The position numbers and the translations under genes are program-made. From Salinarimonas rosea DSM 21201 (GTDB lineage Bacteria; Pseudomonadota; Alphaproteobacteria; Rhizobiales; Beijerinckiaceae): a stretch of DNA of 64,000 nt. The notes under the pieces are model-generated. The model was given only the letters and a program-made list of their open reading frames with translations, was not told the DNA's origin and ran no database searches. Every line of letters starts with the position of its first letter. Position 1 is the stretch's first letter. Below, in pieces: positions 37,172 through 46,595 of this stretch. The stretch lies in assembly GCF_000429045.1 (NCBI RefSeq), contig NZ_AUBC01000006.1, positions 62,001 through 126,000 of the forward strand. Reading direction: 5' to 3'.

Positions 37172-37960
37172 TCAGCGGATGCCGTTCGTGACGGTGGAGG
37201 CCATCTGGTCGGCGGCCTGGATGACCTTGGAGTTCATCTCGTAGGCGCGCTGGGCGGAGATCAGCTGGGTGATCTCCTTCACCGGATCGACGTTGGACGC
37301 CTCGAGATAGCCCTGGTGGATCTTGGCGTAGCCGGGATCGGCGGGCACGCCGACCACCGGCTGGCCGGACGCCTCGGTCTCGCGATAGAGGTTGCCGCCC
37401 ATCGGCTCGAGGCCGGTCTCGTTGGCGAAGTTCGCGAGCGTCAGCTGGCCGAGATCCTCGAGCTGCTGCTGGTCCGGCACGCGGGCGAAGACCTGGCCGG
37501 ACTGGTTGACCACGATCTCGACCGTGTTCTCCGGCACCTGGATCGCGGGGTCGACGAGGTAGCCCTCCATCGTGACGAGCTGGCCCTCGGCGTTGGTGTT
37601 GAAGGAGCCCGCGCGGGTGTAGAGGATCTCGCCCTCCGGCCCCTGCACCTGGAACCAGCCGCGCCCGTCGAGCGCGAGGTCGAGCTTGTTGCCGGTCTGG
37701 GAGAGCGCACCCTGCATGTGCAGGTTCCGGATCGCGGCGGTGCGCACGCCGAGCCCGAGGTTCGCGCCCTCCGGGATCGCCGCCTCGCCGCCGCGCATGG
37801 GCACGCCCTGGAGCCGCTCGGTCTGGTAGAGCAGGTCCGTGAACTCGGCGCGCGCCCGCTTGAAGGCGGTGGTGTTGATGTTGGCGATGTTGTTGGCGAT
37901 GACCTCGACGTTGAGCTGCTGGGCGTTCATGCCGGTGGCGGCGATGGCGAGCGCTTTCAT
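37172..37960 (-). CDS. flgG: Flagellar distal rod protein FlgG
   Basis: 262 residues, normal length. Starts [44 protein letters not shown], contains the [37 protein letters not shown] core and ends [30 protein letters not shown], the pattern shared by rod/hook proteins with terminal helices. FlgG forms the distal rod. It follows fliE by 14 bp. Confidence 0.97.
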   Translation of the reverse strand: MKALAIAATGMNAQQLNVEVIANNIANINTTAFKRARAEFTDLLYQTERLQGVPMRGGEAAIPEGANLGLGVRTAAIRNLHMQGALSQTGNKLDLALDGRGWFQVQGPEGEILYTRAGSFNTNAEGQLVTMEGYLVDPAIQVPENTVEIVVNQSGQVFARVPDQQQLEDLGQLTLANFANETGLEPMGGNLYRETEASGQPVVGVPADPGYAKIHQGYLEASNVDPVKEITQLISAQRAYEMNSKVIQAADQMASTVTNGIR

Positions 37961-37974
37961 GGCGGCGATCCTCC

Positions 37975-38328
37975 TCAGATCTGCATCCGGCTGATTTCCT
38001 GGTACGCCTGCACCACCTTGTCCCGCACCGCGATGGCGGTCTGGAGCGTGCGCTCGGCGTTCATCACGGCCTCGACCACCTGCTGGACTGAGGCCTTGCC
38101 GTTCATCCCGGCGATGGAGGCGGCCTCGGCCTCGCGCACGACGGCGACGCCCTGCTTGGCGACGTCGGCGAGGACGGCGCCGAAATCCGGGGTGCCGGCC
38201 GCGGCGGCGGAGCCCGCGTGCGCCGGCGGCGCCGTGATCGCGAGGCGCTCGGTCGCGCGGGCGGCGCCGAGGCCGGACACGCCCGAGAGGCCGGACAGGC
38301 TGGAGAGGGAACCGACGGCGTCGATCAT
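37975..38328 (-). CDS. fliE: Flagellar hook-basal body complex protein FliE
   Basis: 117 residues from the ATG at 38328, which shares one base with the flgC stop (TGATG); a GTG just upstream (38331) would overlap flgC by 4 bp. The C-terminal two thirds carry the family helices: [69 protein letters not shown]. FliE joins the MS ring to the proximal rod. Confidence 0.94.
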   Translation of the reverse strand: MIDAVGSLSSLSGLSGVSGLGAARATERLAITAPPAHAGSAAAAGTPDFGAVLADVAKQGVAVVREAEAASIAGMNGKASVQQVVEAVMNAERTLQTAIAVRDKVVQAYQEISRMQI

Positions 38329-38747
38329 CACTGGCTCCTGAGCAGGTCGATGGTCTGGGCGACCATGGAGCGGGTCTGGCGGATCACCGCGAGGTTGGCC
38401 TCGTAGGCGCGGTTGGCCTCGCGCATGTCGGCCATCTCCACGAGCATGTCGACGTTGGGCAGCTTGACCATGCCGTTCTCGTCGGCGGCCGGGTGCGACG
38501 GGTCGAACTCCGTGCGGAACGGCGCGCGGTCGGCGCCGACACCGTCCACCGAGACGAGGCTCGCGCCGGACGACCGGTCGATCAGGCTCTCGAAGGTGAC
38601 GGTCTTGCGCCGGTAGGGGTCCGCGCCCGCGGTGTCGCCCGTGGCGTTCGCGTTGGCGAGGTTCTCGGCGATGATGCGCATGCGGGTCGACTGGGCCTCG
38701 AGGCCGGAGCCCGCGATGCGCGAGGCGGAGGTCAGGGGATCGATCAT
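38328..38747 (-). CDS. flgC: Flagellar proximal rod protein FlgC
   Basis: 139 residues from the ATG at 38747, overlapping the flgB stop by 4 bp. [29 protein letters not shown] and [35 protein letters not shown] are the N- and C-terminal rod helices. FlgC builds the proximal rod with FlgB and FlgF. The gene order flgB-flgC-fliE-flgG is classical. Confidence 0.96.
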   Translation of the reverse strand: MIDPLTSASRIAGSGLEAQSTRMRIIAENLANANATGDTAGADPYRRKTVTFESLIDRSSGASLVSVDGVGADRAPFRTEFDPSHPAADENGMVKLPNVDMLVEMADMREANRAYEANLAVIRQTRSMVAQTIDLLRSQ

Positions 38748-39121
38748 CGGGCGCTCTGCATCAGCATGCGGTGGAAGGACTTGACGATGCCGCTCGCCAG
38801 CGAGTGCTCGCGGCTCGCCGAGGAGGCCTTGATCAGCTCCTCCTCGATGCTCACCGAGTTGCCGGAATGGGTGATCGCCCAGCCGTCGCGGGTGCGCGTC
38901 TCGGAGACGCGGGCGTCCTGCGCCGGCAGGAGGTGATCCGGCCGCGTGGCGGCGAGCTGGAGGCTCGTGCGGTCGAGGACGTCCCGGAACGGCTCGACGT
39001 CGCGGGCGCGAAAGCCCGGCGTGCTCGCGTTCGCCACGTTCTCGGCGATCGTCGCCTGGCGCACGGAGAGCCACTCGGACTTGCGCGAGGCGAGGCTGAA
39101 GAGGTGGATGCCGTCGACCAC
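38744..39121 (-). CDS. flgB: Flagellar proximal rod protein FlgB
   Basis: 125 residues from a GTG at 39121, preceded by GAGGAG eight bases upstream. Family features are [40 protein letters not shown] and the C-terminal [33 protein letters not shown]. It is the first gene of the block flgB-flgC-fliE-flgG-flgA-flgI, all with tiny gaps or overlaps, so one operon. Upstream 274 bp to the divergent acyltransferase gene contain no gene and no clear CtrA box. Confidence 0.95.
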   Translation of the reverse strand: MVDGIHLFSLASRKSEWLSVRQATIAENVANASTPGFRARDVEPFRDVLDRTSLQLAATRPDHLLPAQDARVSETRTRDGWAITHSGNSVSIEEELIKASSASREHSLASGIVKSFHRMLMQSAR

Positions 39122-39395
39122 GGACGAAGCTCCTCGTCGTTTCTGACGCGGCCAGGGTGCGCGGCGTGCCTTGCGTCGGGCTTGCGGCCCGGTGCGCCGG
39201 CCCGTTCAGGAAGGATCAACCACGCCGGCGGACGGCGCCGGCGCGGGGGCGGGACCTTTACCCTCGTCGTGCGACGACGGCCGGCATCGGCGCGCCTGGC
39301 CCGGAACCTGCACAATTCGTGGCGAATGCCGCGCAGGCGTCCCGCGGCGGGACGAGACCAGCGACGGCGCACGGGCACGGGATGAGGAGGTCGCG

Positions 39396-40457
39396 ATGCA
39401 TCGGATTGGAACGCCGGCGGACGCGGGCCGGGTCGGCTGGGTCGATGCGGCCAAGGGGATCTGCATCGTCTTCGTGGTGATGATGCACGCCACCCTCGGC
39501 GTCGGCGAGGCGATGGGTGGCGAGGGCTTCATGCATTGGGTGGTCGCCTTCGCGGCGCCCTTCCGCATGCCGGACTTCTTCCTGATCTCGGGCCTGTTCC
39601 TCGCACGTGTCGTCGACCGCGACTGGCGCACCTACGGCGACAAGCGCATCCTGCACTTCGTCTACTTCTACCTGCTCTGGCTCGTGATCCAGTCGTTGGT
39701 GAAGATCGGCACGGTCTCGGACGGCACGCTCGCCGGCTTCCTCGAGCACCTCGCGATCTCCCTGGTCGAGCCGTTCTCGACGCTGTGGTTCGTCTACATG
39801 CTGGCGATCTTCTCGATCGTGGCGAAGCTGGTGCGCCGGGTGAACCCCGTCCTGGTGCTCGCGGCCGCCGCGGCGCTGGAGATCGCGCCGATCCACACCG
39901 GCTGGTTCCTGCTGGACGAGTTCGCCGCGCGCCTGGTCTACTTCCTCGCCGGCTGGCATCTCGCGCCGATGATCTTCCGCCTCGCCGAGGCGGCGGTCGC
40001 GCGCAGGGCCGCCGCGCTCGGCTTCCTCGGCGTCTGGGCCGTCGTCAACGGCGTGCTGGCGCTCACGACCGTCGGCGTGCTCGGCACCACGACGACGCTC
40101 GCCGCCCTGCCGGTGGTGAGCCTGGCGCTGGGCGTCGCGGGGGCGGTGGCGATCGTCTGCGTCTCGGCGCTGATCGCCGGGACGATGGCCGGGCGGCCCT
40201 TCGCCTATGCCGGGCAGCACTCGATCGCGATCTACCTCGCCTTCTTCTTCCCCATGGCCGCGACCCGCGAGGTGCTGCTGCGCACCGGCCTCGTCGAGGA
40301 CGTCGGCGTGGTCTCGCTCGTGGTCACGCTCGGCGCCGTGATCGCGCCGCTGGTGCTGGAGCGGATCGTGCGCAACACGCCGGCCGCCTTCCTGTTCGAG
40401 CGGCCGGCCTGGGCGCGGCTGCCGCCGCGCCGCGCCGCCATGGCCCCGGCGGAGTGA
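39396..40457 (+). CDS. Acyltransferase 3 family membrane protein
   Basis: 353 residues with about ten hydrophobic segments. The family start is RVGWVDAAKGICIVFVVMMHATLGVG, containing the conserved His near residue 31, followed by FRMPDFFLISGLFLARVVDRDW with the Arg and Ser-Gly motif. The ATG at 39396 follows GATGAGGAGG, a strong ribosome site. Such proteins acetylate or succinylate surface glycans such as exopolysaccharide, LPS or peptidoglycan. It stands alone and its acceptor is unknown. Confidence 0.9.
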   Translation: MHRIGTPADAGRVGWVDAAKGICIVFVVMMHATLGVGEAMGGEGFMHWVVAFAAPFRMPDFFLISGLFLARVVDRDWRTYGDKRILHFVYFYLLWLVIQSLVKIGTVSDGTLAGFLEHLAISLVEPFSTLWFVYMLAIFSIVAKLVRRVNPVLVLAAAAALEIAPIHTGWFLLDEFAARLVYFLAGWHLAPMIFRLAEAAVARRAAALGFLGVWAVVNGVLALTTVGVLGTTTTLAALPVVSLALGVAGAVAIVCVSALIAGTMAGRPFAYAGQHSIAIYLAFFFPMAATREVLLRTGLVEDVGVVSLVVTLGAVIAPLVLERIVRNTPAAFLFERPAWARLPPRRAAMAPAE

Positions 40458-40520
40458 AGCCGGCGGCCGCGTGAAGGGGGCGCCGCCGGGCGCCCCTCAA
40501 GGCTCCCGGCGCCGGCGTCC

Positions 40521-40772
40521 CTACGGCGCCGGCCCGTCCTCGCGCAGGCGTTGGGCGATGGCGTCGCGCAGGGCGACGCGGTGCTCGCGCAGCACCTTCT
40601 CCTCGTCGTCGGTGCGCAGCTCCTGGCGCGCGTCGATCCGCGCGATCTCGCGGTCGACCTCCTCGTAGCGGGCGACGATCTTCTCGAAGTGGGGATCGGC
40701 GCGGCGCGCGGCCTCGACGCGATGGACGTCGCCGGGGAAATCGCGCTTCAGGGGATTCTCGGATGCGGTCAT
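40521..40772 (-). CDS. YdcH-like (DUF465) small protein
   Basis: 83 residues, short and charged. After NPLKRDFPGDVHRVEAARRADPHFEKIVARYEEVDREIARID comes LRTDDEEKVLREHRVALRDAIAQRLRE, the two-helix DUF465 pattern. The ATG at 40772 is preceded by GGAGG at about 8 bases; an in-frame start to 40841 is less likely. Function unknown; it sits between the acyltransferase and the Lrp-type regulator. Confidence 0.82.
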   Translation of the reverse strand: MTASENPLKRDFPGDVHRVEAARRADPHFEKIVARYEEVDREIARIDARQELRTDDEEKVLREHRVALRDAIAQRLREDGPAP

Positions 40773-40887
40773 CGAGGCCTCCGTCGGCTGGACGTGCGGG
40801 TGCGCTCGCGGGTTCACGTGTGGGCGCACTTCGCCCGGCAACGACGCCCGACGTGCAGGGTTCGACCGCGGTGCCGCCGGAGCGGCC

Positions 40888-41355
40888 TCAAACCGGCAGG
40901 GCCCCGTCCGTCTTCACCTCCTCCATCACCGCGTAGGTGCGCGTCTCGCGCACGCCCGGCAGCGCGAGCAGGACGTCGCCGAGGAAGCGGCGGTAGGCGG
41001 CCATGTCGGAGATGCGCGTCTTGACCAGGTAGTCGAAGCCGCCGGCGACCATGTGGCACTCGAGCACCTCGGGCGCGCGCTGCACCGCCTCGGCGAAGCG
41101 CTCGAACACGTCGGGCGTCGTCTTGTCGAGGGAGACCTCGACGAAGACCAGGAGGCCGAGCCCGACGCGGTGCGGGTCGAGCCGGGCGGTGAAGCCGACG
41201 ATCACGCCGTCCTTCTGCAGCCGGCGCAGGCGCTCGCCCGTCGCCGTGGGCGAGAGGCCGATGCGCTCGGCCAGCTCGACGGCGGAGATGCGCCCGTCCT
41301 CCTGGAGCACGGCGAGGATGCGAGTGTCGACCCGATCGAGTTCCGTGGCTTTCAC
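40888..41355 (-). CDS. putR: Lrp/AsnC family regulator, probably PutR
   Basis: 155 residues. The N-terminal helix-turn-helix (about 6-60) reads LDRVDTRILAVLQEDGRISAVELAERIGLSPTATGERLRRLQKDGVI, and the RAM/effector domain follows (VLECHMVAGGFDYLVKTRISDMAAYRRFLGDVLLALPGVRETRTYAVMEEVK). It is divergent from putA with 127 bp between, the usual place of PutR, which senses proline and activates putA in rhizobia and Agrobacterium. The putA protein here lacks its own N-terminal repressor domain, which supports a separate regulator. Gene name by context. Confidence 0.88.
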   Translation of the reverse strand: MKATELDRVDTRILAVLQEDGRISAVELAERIGLSPTATGERLRRLQKDGVIVGFTARLDPHRVGLGLLVFVEVSLDKTTPDVFERFAEAVQRAPEVLECHMVAGGFDYLVKTRISDMAAYRRFLGDVLLALPGVRETRTYAVMEEVKTDGALPV

Positions 41356-41408
41356 CGAAAAATCCTCGCTGCGCCGCCGCTTCGGCGGGAAGCATCAAGA
41401 TACGCCAG

Positions 41409-41437
41409 TGGAAGCGCGACGCAAGTCGCGCTATGGT
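41409..41437 (+). promoter_or_regulatory. Candidate putA promoter with an operator-like palindrome in its spacer
   Basis: AGCGCGAC-GCAA-GTCGCGCT (41413-41432), arms exact, lies between a -35-like TGGAAG (41409-41414) and a -10-like TATGGT (41432-41437) with a 17-bp spacer. It is about 46 bp before the putA ATG and 58 bp before putR, suited to binding by the Lrp-type dimer. Promoter match is weak. Confidence 0.4.
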
Positions 41438-41482
41438 GAGACATCGCCCGATGCCGTACCGGCCGTCGACGGGAGCCCCGCC

Positions 41483-44400
41483 ATGGACGCCCTCTCCCAC
41501 GCTTTCCCGCCCTTCTCCGCCCCCTACGCCGAGGACGACGTCGCCCTCGCCGAGCGCCTGTTCTCCGAGGCGCGCGCCGCGCCCGCGACGGAGGACGCTT
41601 CGGACGCCCTCGCCCGCGACCTGATCGGCGCCATCCGCGCCGAGGAGCGCGGCTTCGGCGGCGTCGAGGATCTCCTGCGGGAGTATGCCCTGTCCACCCG
41701 CGAGGGGCTCGCGCTGATGGTGCTGGCCGAGGCGCTCCTGCGCGTACCCGACGCCGCGACCGCCGATCGGCTGATCGAGGACAAGCTCGGGCAGGGGGAC
41801 TTCGCGCATCACGAGGCCAAGTCGGGGGCGTTCCTCGTCTCGGCCTCCGCCTGGGCGCTCGGCGTCACCGCACGCGTCATCCGCCCGGGCGAGACGCCCG
41901 AGGGCATCCTCCAGCAGATGACGAAGCGGCTGGGGCTCCCTACCGTGCGCACGGCCACGCGCCAGGCGATGCGGGTGCTCGGCTCGCATTTCGTGCTCGG
42001 CCAGACGATCGAGGAGGCGCTCTCCCGCGCCCGCACCGGCAAGGGCCGGGTCTACCGCTATTCCTTCGACATGCTGGGCGAGGGCGCCCGCACCGCCCGG
42101 GACGCCGAGCGCTACTTCGAGAGCTATGCGCAGGCGATCGAGGCCATCGGCCGCGGCGCCGGCGACAAGCGCCTCCCCGAGCGCCCGGGCATCTCGGTGA
42201 AGCTGTCGGCGCTCCATCCGCGCTACGAGGCGCTCTCCCGCGAGCGGGTGCTCGCGGAGCTGACGCCCCGCGTCGTCGATCTCGCCCGCAAGGCGAAGGC
42301 CTGGGACCTCAACTTCACCGTCGACGCGGAGGAGGCGGACCGGCTCGAGCTGTCGCTCGAGGTGATCGCCGCGGTCGCCGCCGACCCGTCGCTCGCCGGC
42401 TGGGACGGCTTCGGCCTCGCCGTCCAGGCCTACCAGAAGCGTGCGCCGGCCGTGATCGACTATGTCGCGGCGCTCGCCGAGCGGCTCGACCGGCGCTTCA
42501 TGGTGCGCCTCGTCAAGGGCGCCTACTGGGACACCGAGGTGAAGCGCGCGCAGGAGCGCGGCCTGCCGGACTACCCGGTCTTCACCCGCAAGGCGATGAC
42601 GGACCTCTCCTTCATGGCCTGCGCCGATCGGCTGCTCGCCGCACGCCCGCGTCTCTACCCGCAATTCGCCACCCACAACGCGCTCACCGTCGCCGAGATC
42701 GCGGCGCGGGCGGGCGACGGCGTCGGCTACGAGTTCCAGCGCCTGCACGGCATGGGCGAGACGCTCTACGGGCGCCTGCTGGAGCGCCATCCCGGTCTCG
42801 GCTGCCGGGTCTACGCGCCCGTCGGCGGGCACCGCGACCTCCTCGCCTATCTCGTGCGGCGCCTCCTGGAGAACGGGGCGAACTCCTCGTTCGTCTCGGT
42901 CGCCGCCGACCCGGACGTGCCCGTCGAGCGGCTGCTCGAGCGCCCGCAGGCGATCATCGGCACGCCGCAGCGCGCACGCCATTCCAAGCTGCCGCTGCCG
43001 CGCGACCTGTTCGGCTCCTCGCGGGCCAACTCGCGCGGCGTCGAGCTCGGGGACCGCGCGGCGCTGGCCGCCTTCGCCGCCGAGATCGAGGCCGGCCGCC
43101 CCGGCGCGGCGCTGGCGCGGCCCGTGATCGGCGGGCGCGCGCGGGACGGCGCGGCGCGCGAGGTCGCGAGCCCGATCGACGGGCGGACCCTGGCGGGCCG
43201 GGTCGTCGAGGCCTCGCTCCCGGACGCCGACGCCGCCATGGCCGCGGCGCACGCCGCGCACCCCGCCTGGGCCGCGAGCCCCGCGGCCCTGCGGGCGGGG
43301 GCGATACGGCGCATGGCCGACCTGATCGAGCGCGACCGCGGCCGGCTCGTCCACCTGATGCAGGTCGAGGCCGGCAAGACCATCGACGACGCGCTCGCCG
43401 AGATCCGCGAGGCGGTGGACTTCTGCCGCTACTACGCCGTGGAAGCCGAGCGCGTCTTCGGTGCGCCGATCGACTTCCCCGGTCCCACCGGCGAGACGAA
43501 CCGCATGACCCTGCGCGGGCGCGGCGTGTTCGTGGCGATCTCGCCTTGGAACTTCCCGCTGGCGATCTTCGTCGGCCAGGTCGCGGCGGCGCTCGTCGCC
43601 GGCAACACCGTCGTCGCCAAGCCCGCCGAGCAGACGCCGCTCGTCGCCGCCCATGCGGCCGCGCTCTTCCACGAGGCGGGCATCCCCGCGGGCGCCCTCG
43701 CCTTCGTGCCGGGCGACGGGGCGATCGGCGCACGGCTCGTGGCGGACGCACGGGTCGCGGGCGTCGTCTTCACCGGCTCGACGGAAGTGGCGCGGATCAT
43801 CAACCGCACCCTCGCCGCCAAGGACGGGCCGATCGTGCCGCTCGTCGCCGAGACCGGCGGCATCAACGCCATGATCGTCGACGCCACCGCGCTGCCCGAG
43901 CAGGTCGCCGACGACGTCGTCATGTCCGCCTTCCGCTCCGCCGGCCAGCGCTGCTCGGCGCTGCGGCTGCTCTGCGTCCAGGCCGACGTGGCCGACAAGA
44001 TGATCGCCATGATCGCCGGCGCCGCCCGCGAGCTGAAGGTCGGCGACCCGCGCGACCTCTCCGTCCAGGTCGGCCCGGTGATCGACGCCGAGGCGAAGGC
44101 CAAGCTCGACGCGCACATCGCGGCGACGACGGCGCGCGCGCGCCGCACGCATCTCGCCATGGAGGCGCCGGCGGAGGGGACCTACGTCGCGCCCCATCTC
44201 TTCGAGCTGGCGAAGCCGGAGGAGCTCGGCGAGGAGATCTTCGGCCCCGTCCTCCACGTGGTGCGCTACGAGGCGAAGGCGCTCGACGCGCTGCTCGATG
44301 CCATCGACGCCAAGGGCTTCGGCCTGACGCTCGGCGTGCACTCGCGCATCGAGGCGACGATCGAGCGGGTCGTGCGGCGGATGACGACGGGCAACGTCTA

Positions 44401-44584
44401 CGTCAACCGCAACATGATCGGCGCCGTCGTCGGCGTGCAGCCCTTCGGCGGCCACGGGCTCTCCGGCACCGGCCCGAAGGCCGGCGGCCCGCACTACCTC
44501 CAGCGCTTCGCCACCGAGCAGGTGGTGACGGTCAACACGGCCGCCGCCGGCGGCAACGCCGCGCTGATCGCGATGGAGGAGTGA
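41483..44584 (+). CDS. putA: Bifunctional proline dehydrogenase / P5C dehydrogenase
   Basis: 1033 residues, a PutA without the N-terminal ribbon-helix-helix domain (short type). The ATG at 41483 gives MDALSHAFPPFSAPYAEDDV; the frame continues upstream only as the complement of putR. The proline dehydrogenase barrel (about 60-480) has YRYSFDMLGEGARTARDAERY, GISVKLSALHPRY, RLVKGAYWDTEVK and FQRLHGMGETLYGRLL. The dehydrogenase half (about 530-1000) has ISPWNFPLAIFVGQVAAALVAGNTVVAKPAEQTP, ETGGINAMIVD with the general-base Glu, and SAGQRCSALRLL with the nucleophilic Cys. It converts proline to glutamate via P5C, feeding electrons to quinone. Control by the divergent Lrp-type gene is inferred. Confidence 0.98.
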   Translation: MDALSHAFPPFSAPYAEDDVALAERLFSEARAAPATEDASDALARDLIGAIRAEERGFGGVEDLLREYALSTREGLALMVLAEALLRVPDAATADRLIEDKLGQGDFAHHEAKSGAFLVSASAWALGVTARVIRPGETPEGILQQMTKRLGLPTVRTATRQAMRVLGSHFVLGQTIEEALSRARTGKGRVYRYSFDMLGEGARTARDAERYFESYAQAIEAIGRGAGDKRLPERPGISVKLSALHPRYEALSRERVLAELTPRVVDLARKAKAWDLNFTVDAEEADRLELSLEVIAAVAADPSLAGWDGFGLAVQAYQKRAPAVIDYVAALAERLDRRFMVRLVKGAYWDTEVKRAQERGLPDYPVFTRKAMTDLSFMACADRLLAARPRLYPQFATHNALTVAEIAARAGDGVGYEFQRLHGMGETLYGRLLERHPGLGCRVYAPVGGHRDLLAYLVRRLLENGANSSFVSVAADPDVPVERLLERPQAIIGTPQRARHSKLPLPRDLFGSSRANSRGVELGDRAALAAFAAEIEAGRPGAALARPVIGGRARDGAAREVASPIDGRTLAGRVVEASLPDADAAMAAAHAAHPAWAASPAALRAGAIRRMADLIERDRGRLVHLMQVEAGKTIDDALAEIREAVDFCRYYAVEAERVFGAPIDFPGPTGETNRMTLRGRGVFVAISPWNFPLAIFVGQVAAALVAGNTVVAKPAEQTPLVAAHAAALFHEAGIPAGALAFVPGDGAIGARLVADARVAGVVFTGSTEVARIINRTLAAKDGPIVPLVAETGGINAMIVDATALPEQVADDVVMSAFRSAGQRCSALRLLCVQADVADKMIAMIAGAARELKVGDPRDLSVQVGPVIDAEAKAKLDAHIAATTARARRTHLAMEAPAEGTYVAPHLFELAKPEELGEEIFGPVLHVVRYEAKALDALLDAIDAKGFGLTLGVHSRIEATIERVVRRMTTGNVYVNRNMIGAVVGVQPFGGHGLSGTGPKAGGPHYLQRFATEQVVTVNTAAAGGNAALIAMEE

Positions 44585-44602
44585 GGCGGGACCGCCGCGA
44601 GT

Positions 44603-44757
44603 CTCCCCTCTCCCTGGCGGAGAGGGGCCGGGGGTGTGGGGCGTGCAGGACCATGACGACGCGGATGCCGCCCGGCGGCGAAGCAGGCCTGAATCGCGGG
44701 CGAGCCTCATCCTGACGGCCCCACAACCCCCGCCCCTCTCCGCGAGGGAGAGGGGAG
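44603..44757. repeat. REP-like inverted repeat between putA and the acyl-CoA synthetase gene
   Basis: Two about 40-bp arms (44603-44642 and 44718-44757), nearly exact reverse complements, are separated by 75 bp. Each arm itself folds by CCCCTCTCC/GGAGAGGGG, and the outer GGGGTGTGGGGC matches across arms. Such elements are scattered in many Rhizobiales genomes. The 301-bp gap (44585-44885) holds nothing else that I can see apart from the acyl-CoA synthetase leader. Confidence 0.82.
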
Positions 44758-44885
44758 TTCCCGATCGCCCGTCGTCGGCGTGGCGGCCTGTTCGTCGAGC
44801 CGAGTTCCCGGATGGGAGAGGGGAGGCTTTGCCAGGCCTCCGCGACGCGCTAAACCTCGCCTCCCCACGAGGAGACCCGAGGCCG

Positions 44886-46502
44886 ATGCTCGACGAGGCG
44901 CGCGACTACGACAGCCTGACGCGCGCGTTCCGCTGGAACGTGCCGGAGCGCTACAACATCGGCGTCGACGTGTGCGACCGCTGGGCCGCCGTCGCGCCGG
45001 AGCGCATCGCGATCATCGAGGTGGACGGCGCGGGTGCCGTCGTGCCGTGGAGCTACGGGCGGCTGCGCGAGGCCTCGAACCGGCTCGCCAACGCCCTCGT
45101 CGCCCGCGGCATCGGCCCCGGCGATCGGGTCGCGATCCTGCTGCCGCAATCCGCCGCGGTCGCCGTCGCTCATATCGCGCTCTACAAGATCGGCGCCGTG
45201 GCGCTGCCGCTGGCGCTGCTCTTCGGCGTCGACGCGCTCGGCTACCGCCTCGCGGACGCGGGCGCGAAGGGGCTCGTCGCGACCGGCGCGGGCATCGAGA
45301 AGATCGCCGGCCTCGACCTGCCGGACCTCGCCTGCGTGCTGTGCGTCGACGGCGCCGCCGGCGGGCCCGGGCGGGACGCGGTGTCGTTCCACGCCGCGCT
45401 CGAGGCGGCGAGCCCGGACTTCGCGCCCCGCGACACCGCCGCCGACGATCCGGCGATGATGATCTACACCTCGGGAACCACCGGCCAGCCCAAGGGCGCG
45501 CTGCATGCGCACCGGGTGCTGCTCGGCCACCTTCCCGGCGTGCAGATGCACCACGAGTTCCTGCCGCGCCCGGGTGACCGGCTGTGGACGCCGGCGGACT
45601 GGGCCTGGGCCGGCGGGCTCCTCAACGTGCTCCTGCCCGGCCTGCACTTCGGCGTGCCGGTCGTCGCCCGCAAGCTCGAGAAGTTCGACCCCGACGACGC
45701 CTGGCGGCTCATGGTCGAGCAGCGGGTCGCCAACGCCTTCATCCCGCCGACGGCCCTGCGCATGCTGCGTGCCGCAGGCGCCCCGCCGCAGGGGCTCGTC
45801 CTGCGCACGGTGGGCTCGGGCGGCGAGGCTCTGGGTGCGGAGACCTTCGCCTGGGGCCGTGAGGCGCTGGGGCTGACGATCAACGAGTTCTACGGCCAGA
45901 CCGAGTGCAACCTCGTCCTCTCGTCCTGCGCCGCGATCGGCGTCTCCCGCGCCGGCGCGATCGGCAAGGCGGTGCCCGGGCACACGGTCGCCGTCATCCG
46001 CGAGGACGGGAGCGTCTGCGATCCGGAGGAGCCGGGCCAGATCGCGGTGCGCCGCCCCGACCCGGTGATGTTCCTCGGCTACTGGAAGCGCGAGGAGGCG
46101 ACGCGGGCGAAGTTCGTCGGCGACTGGATGACGACCGGCGACCAGGGTGTCGCCGACGCTGACGGCTACGTGCGCTTCGTCGGCCGCGACGACGATCTCA
46201 TCACGTCGGCCGGCTACCGCATCGGCCCCGCCGAGATCGAGGATTGCCTGCTGCGCCATCCCGCGGTCTCGCTCGCCGCGGTGGTCGGCAAGCCGGACCC
46301 GGTGCGCACCCAGATCGTCAAGGCCTTCGTCGTGCCGCGCGAGGGCGTCGCGCCGTCGGACGCGCTCGTCGAGGACATCCGCGCCTTCGTGCGCACGCGG
46401 CTGTCCGCCCACGAGTACCCGCGCGAGATCGTCTTCCGCGACAGCCTGCCCTTGACGACGACGGGCAAGGTCATCCGCCGGCTCCTGCGCGACGAGGGCT
46501 GA
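44886..46502 (+). CDS. AMP-binding acyl-CoA synthetase
   Basis: 538 residues from the ATG at 44886. The adenylation motifs are complete: MMIYTSGTTGQPKGALHAHR (P-loop, about 192-211), EFYGQTECN (about 335) and GDWMTTGDQGVADADGYVRFVGRDDDLITSAGYRIGP, with the acyl-activating Lys in LTTTGKVIRRLLRDEG. The overall pattern is of medium-chain or acetyl-like acyl-CoA synthetases (AMP-forming); substrate unknown. It begins with a wide leader after the REP-like repeat and is followed by the flagellar block after 93 bp on the same strand. Confidence 0.92.
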   Translation: MLDEARDYDSLTRAFRWNVPERYNIGVDVCDRWAAVAPERIAIIEVDGAGAVVPWSYGRLREASNRLANALVARGIGPGDRVAILLPQSAAVAVAHIALYKIGAVALPLALLFGVDALGYRLADAGAKGLVATGAGIEKIAGLDLPDLACVLCVDGAAGGPGRDAVSFHAALEAASPDFAPRDTAADDPAMMIYTSGTTGQPKGALHAHRVLLGHLPGVQMHHEFLPRPGDRLWTPADWAWAGGLLNVLLPGLHFGVPVVARKLEKFDPDDAWRLMVEQRVANAFIPPTALRMLRAAGAPPQGLVLRTVGSGGEALGAETFAWGREALGLTINEFYGQTECNLVLSSCAAIGVSRAGAIGKAVPGHTVAVIREDGSVCDPEEPGQIAVRRPDPVMFLGYWKREEATRAKFVGDWMTTGDQGVADADGYVRFVGRDDDLITSAGYRIGPAEIEDCLLRHPAVSLAAVVGKPDPVRTQIVKAFVVPREGVAPSDALVEDIRAFVRTRLSAHEYPREIVFRDSLPLTTTGKVIRRLLRDEG

Positions 46503-46595
46503 CGACCGCTACCGCCCCCGGCGCCAGCCACGCGCAAGCTCGCCGACGTCAGATCACCCGCAACGATCCTCTTCTTGCGTGGTGGAGACGCGGAC

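Noticed and set aside
39297-39312. A sigma54-type GG-N10-GC element ahead of the acyltransferase gene (TGGCCCG-GAAC-CTGCA)
   Set aside because: It matches spacing, but the site is GC-rich with no enhancer site, and Rhizobiales flagellar genes do not normally use sigma54; chance is likely.
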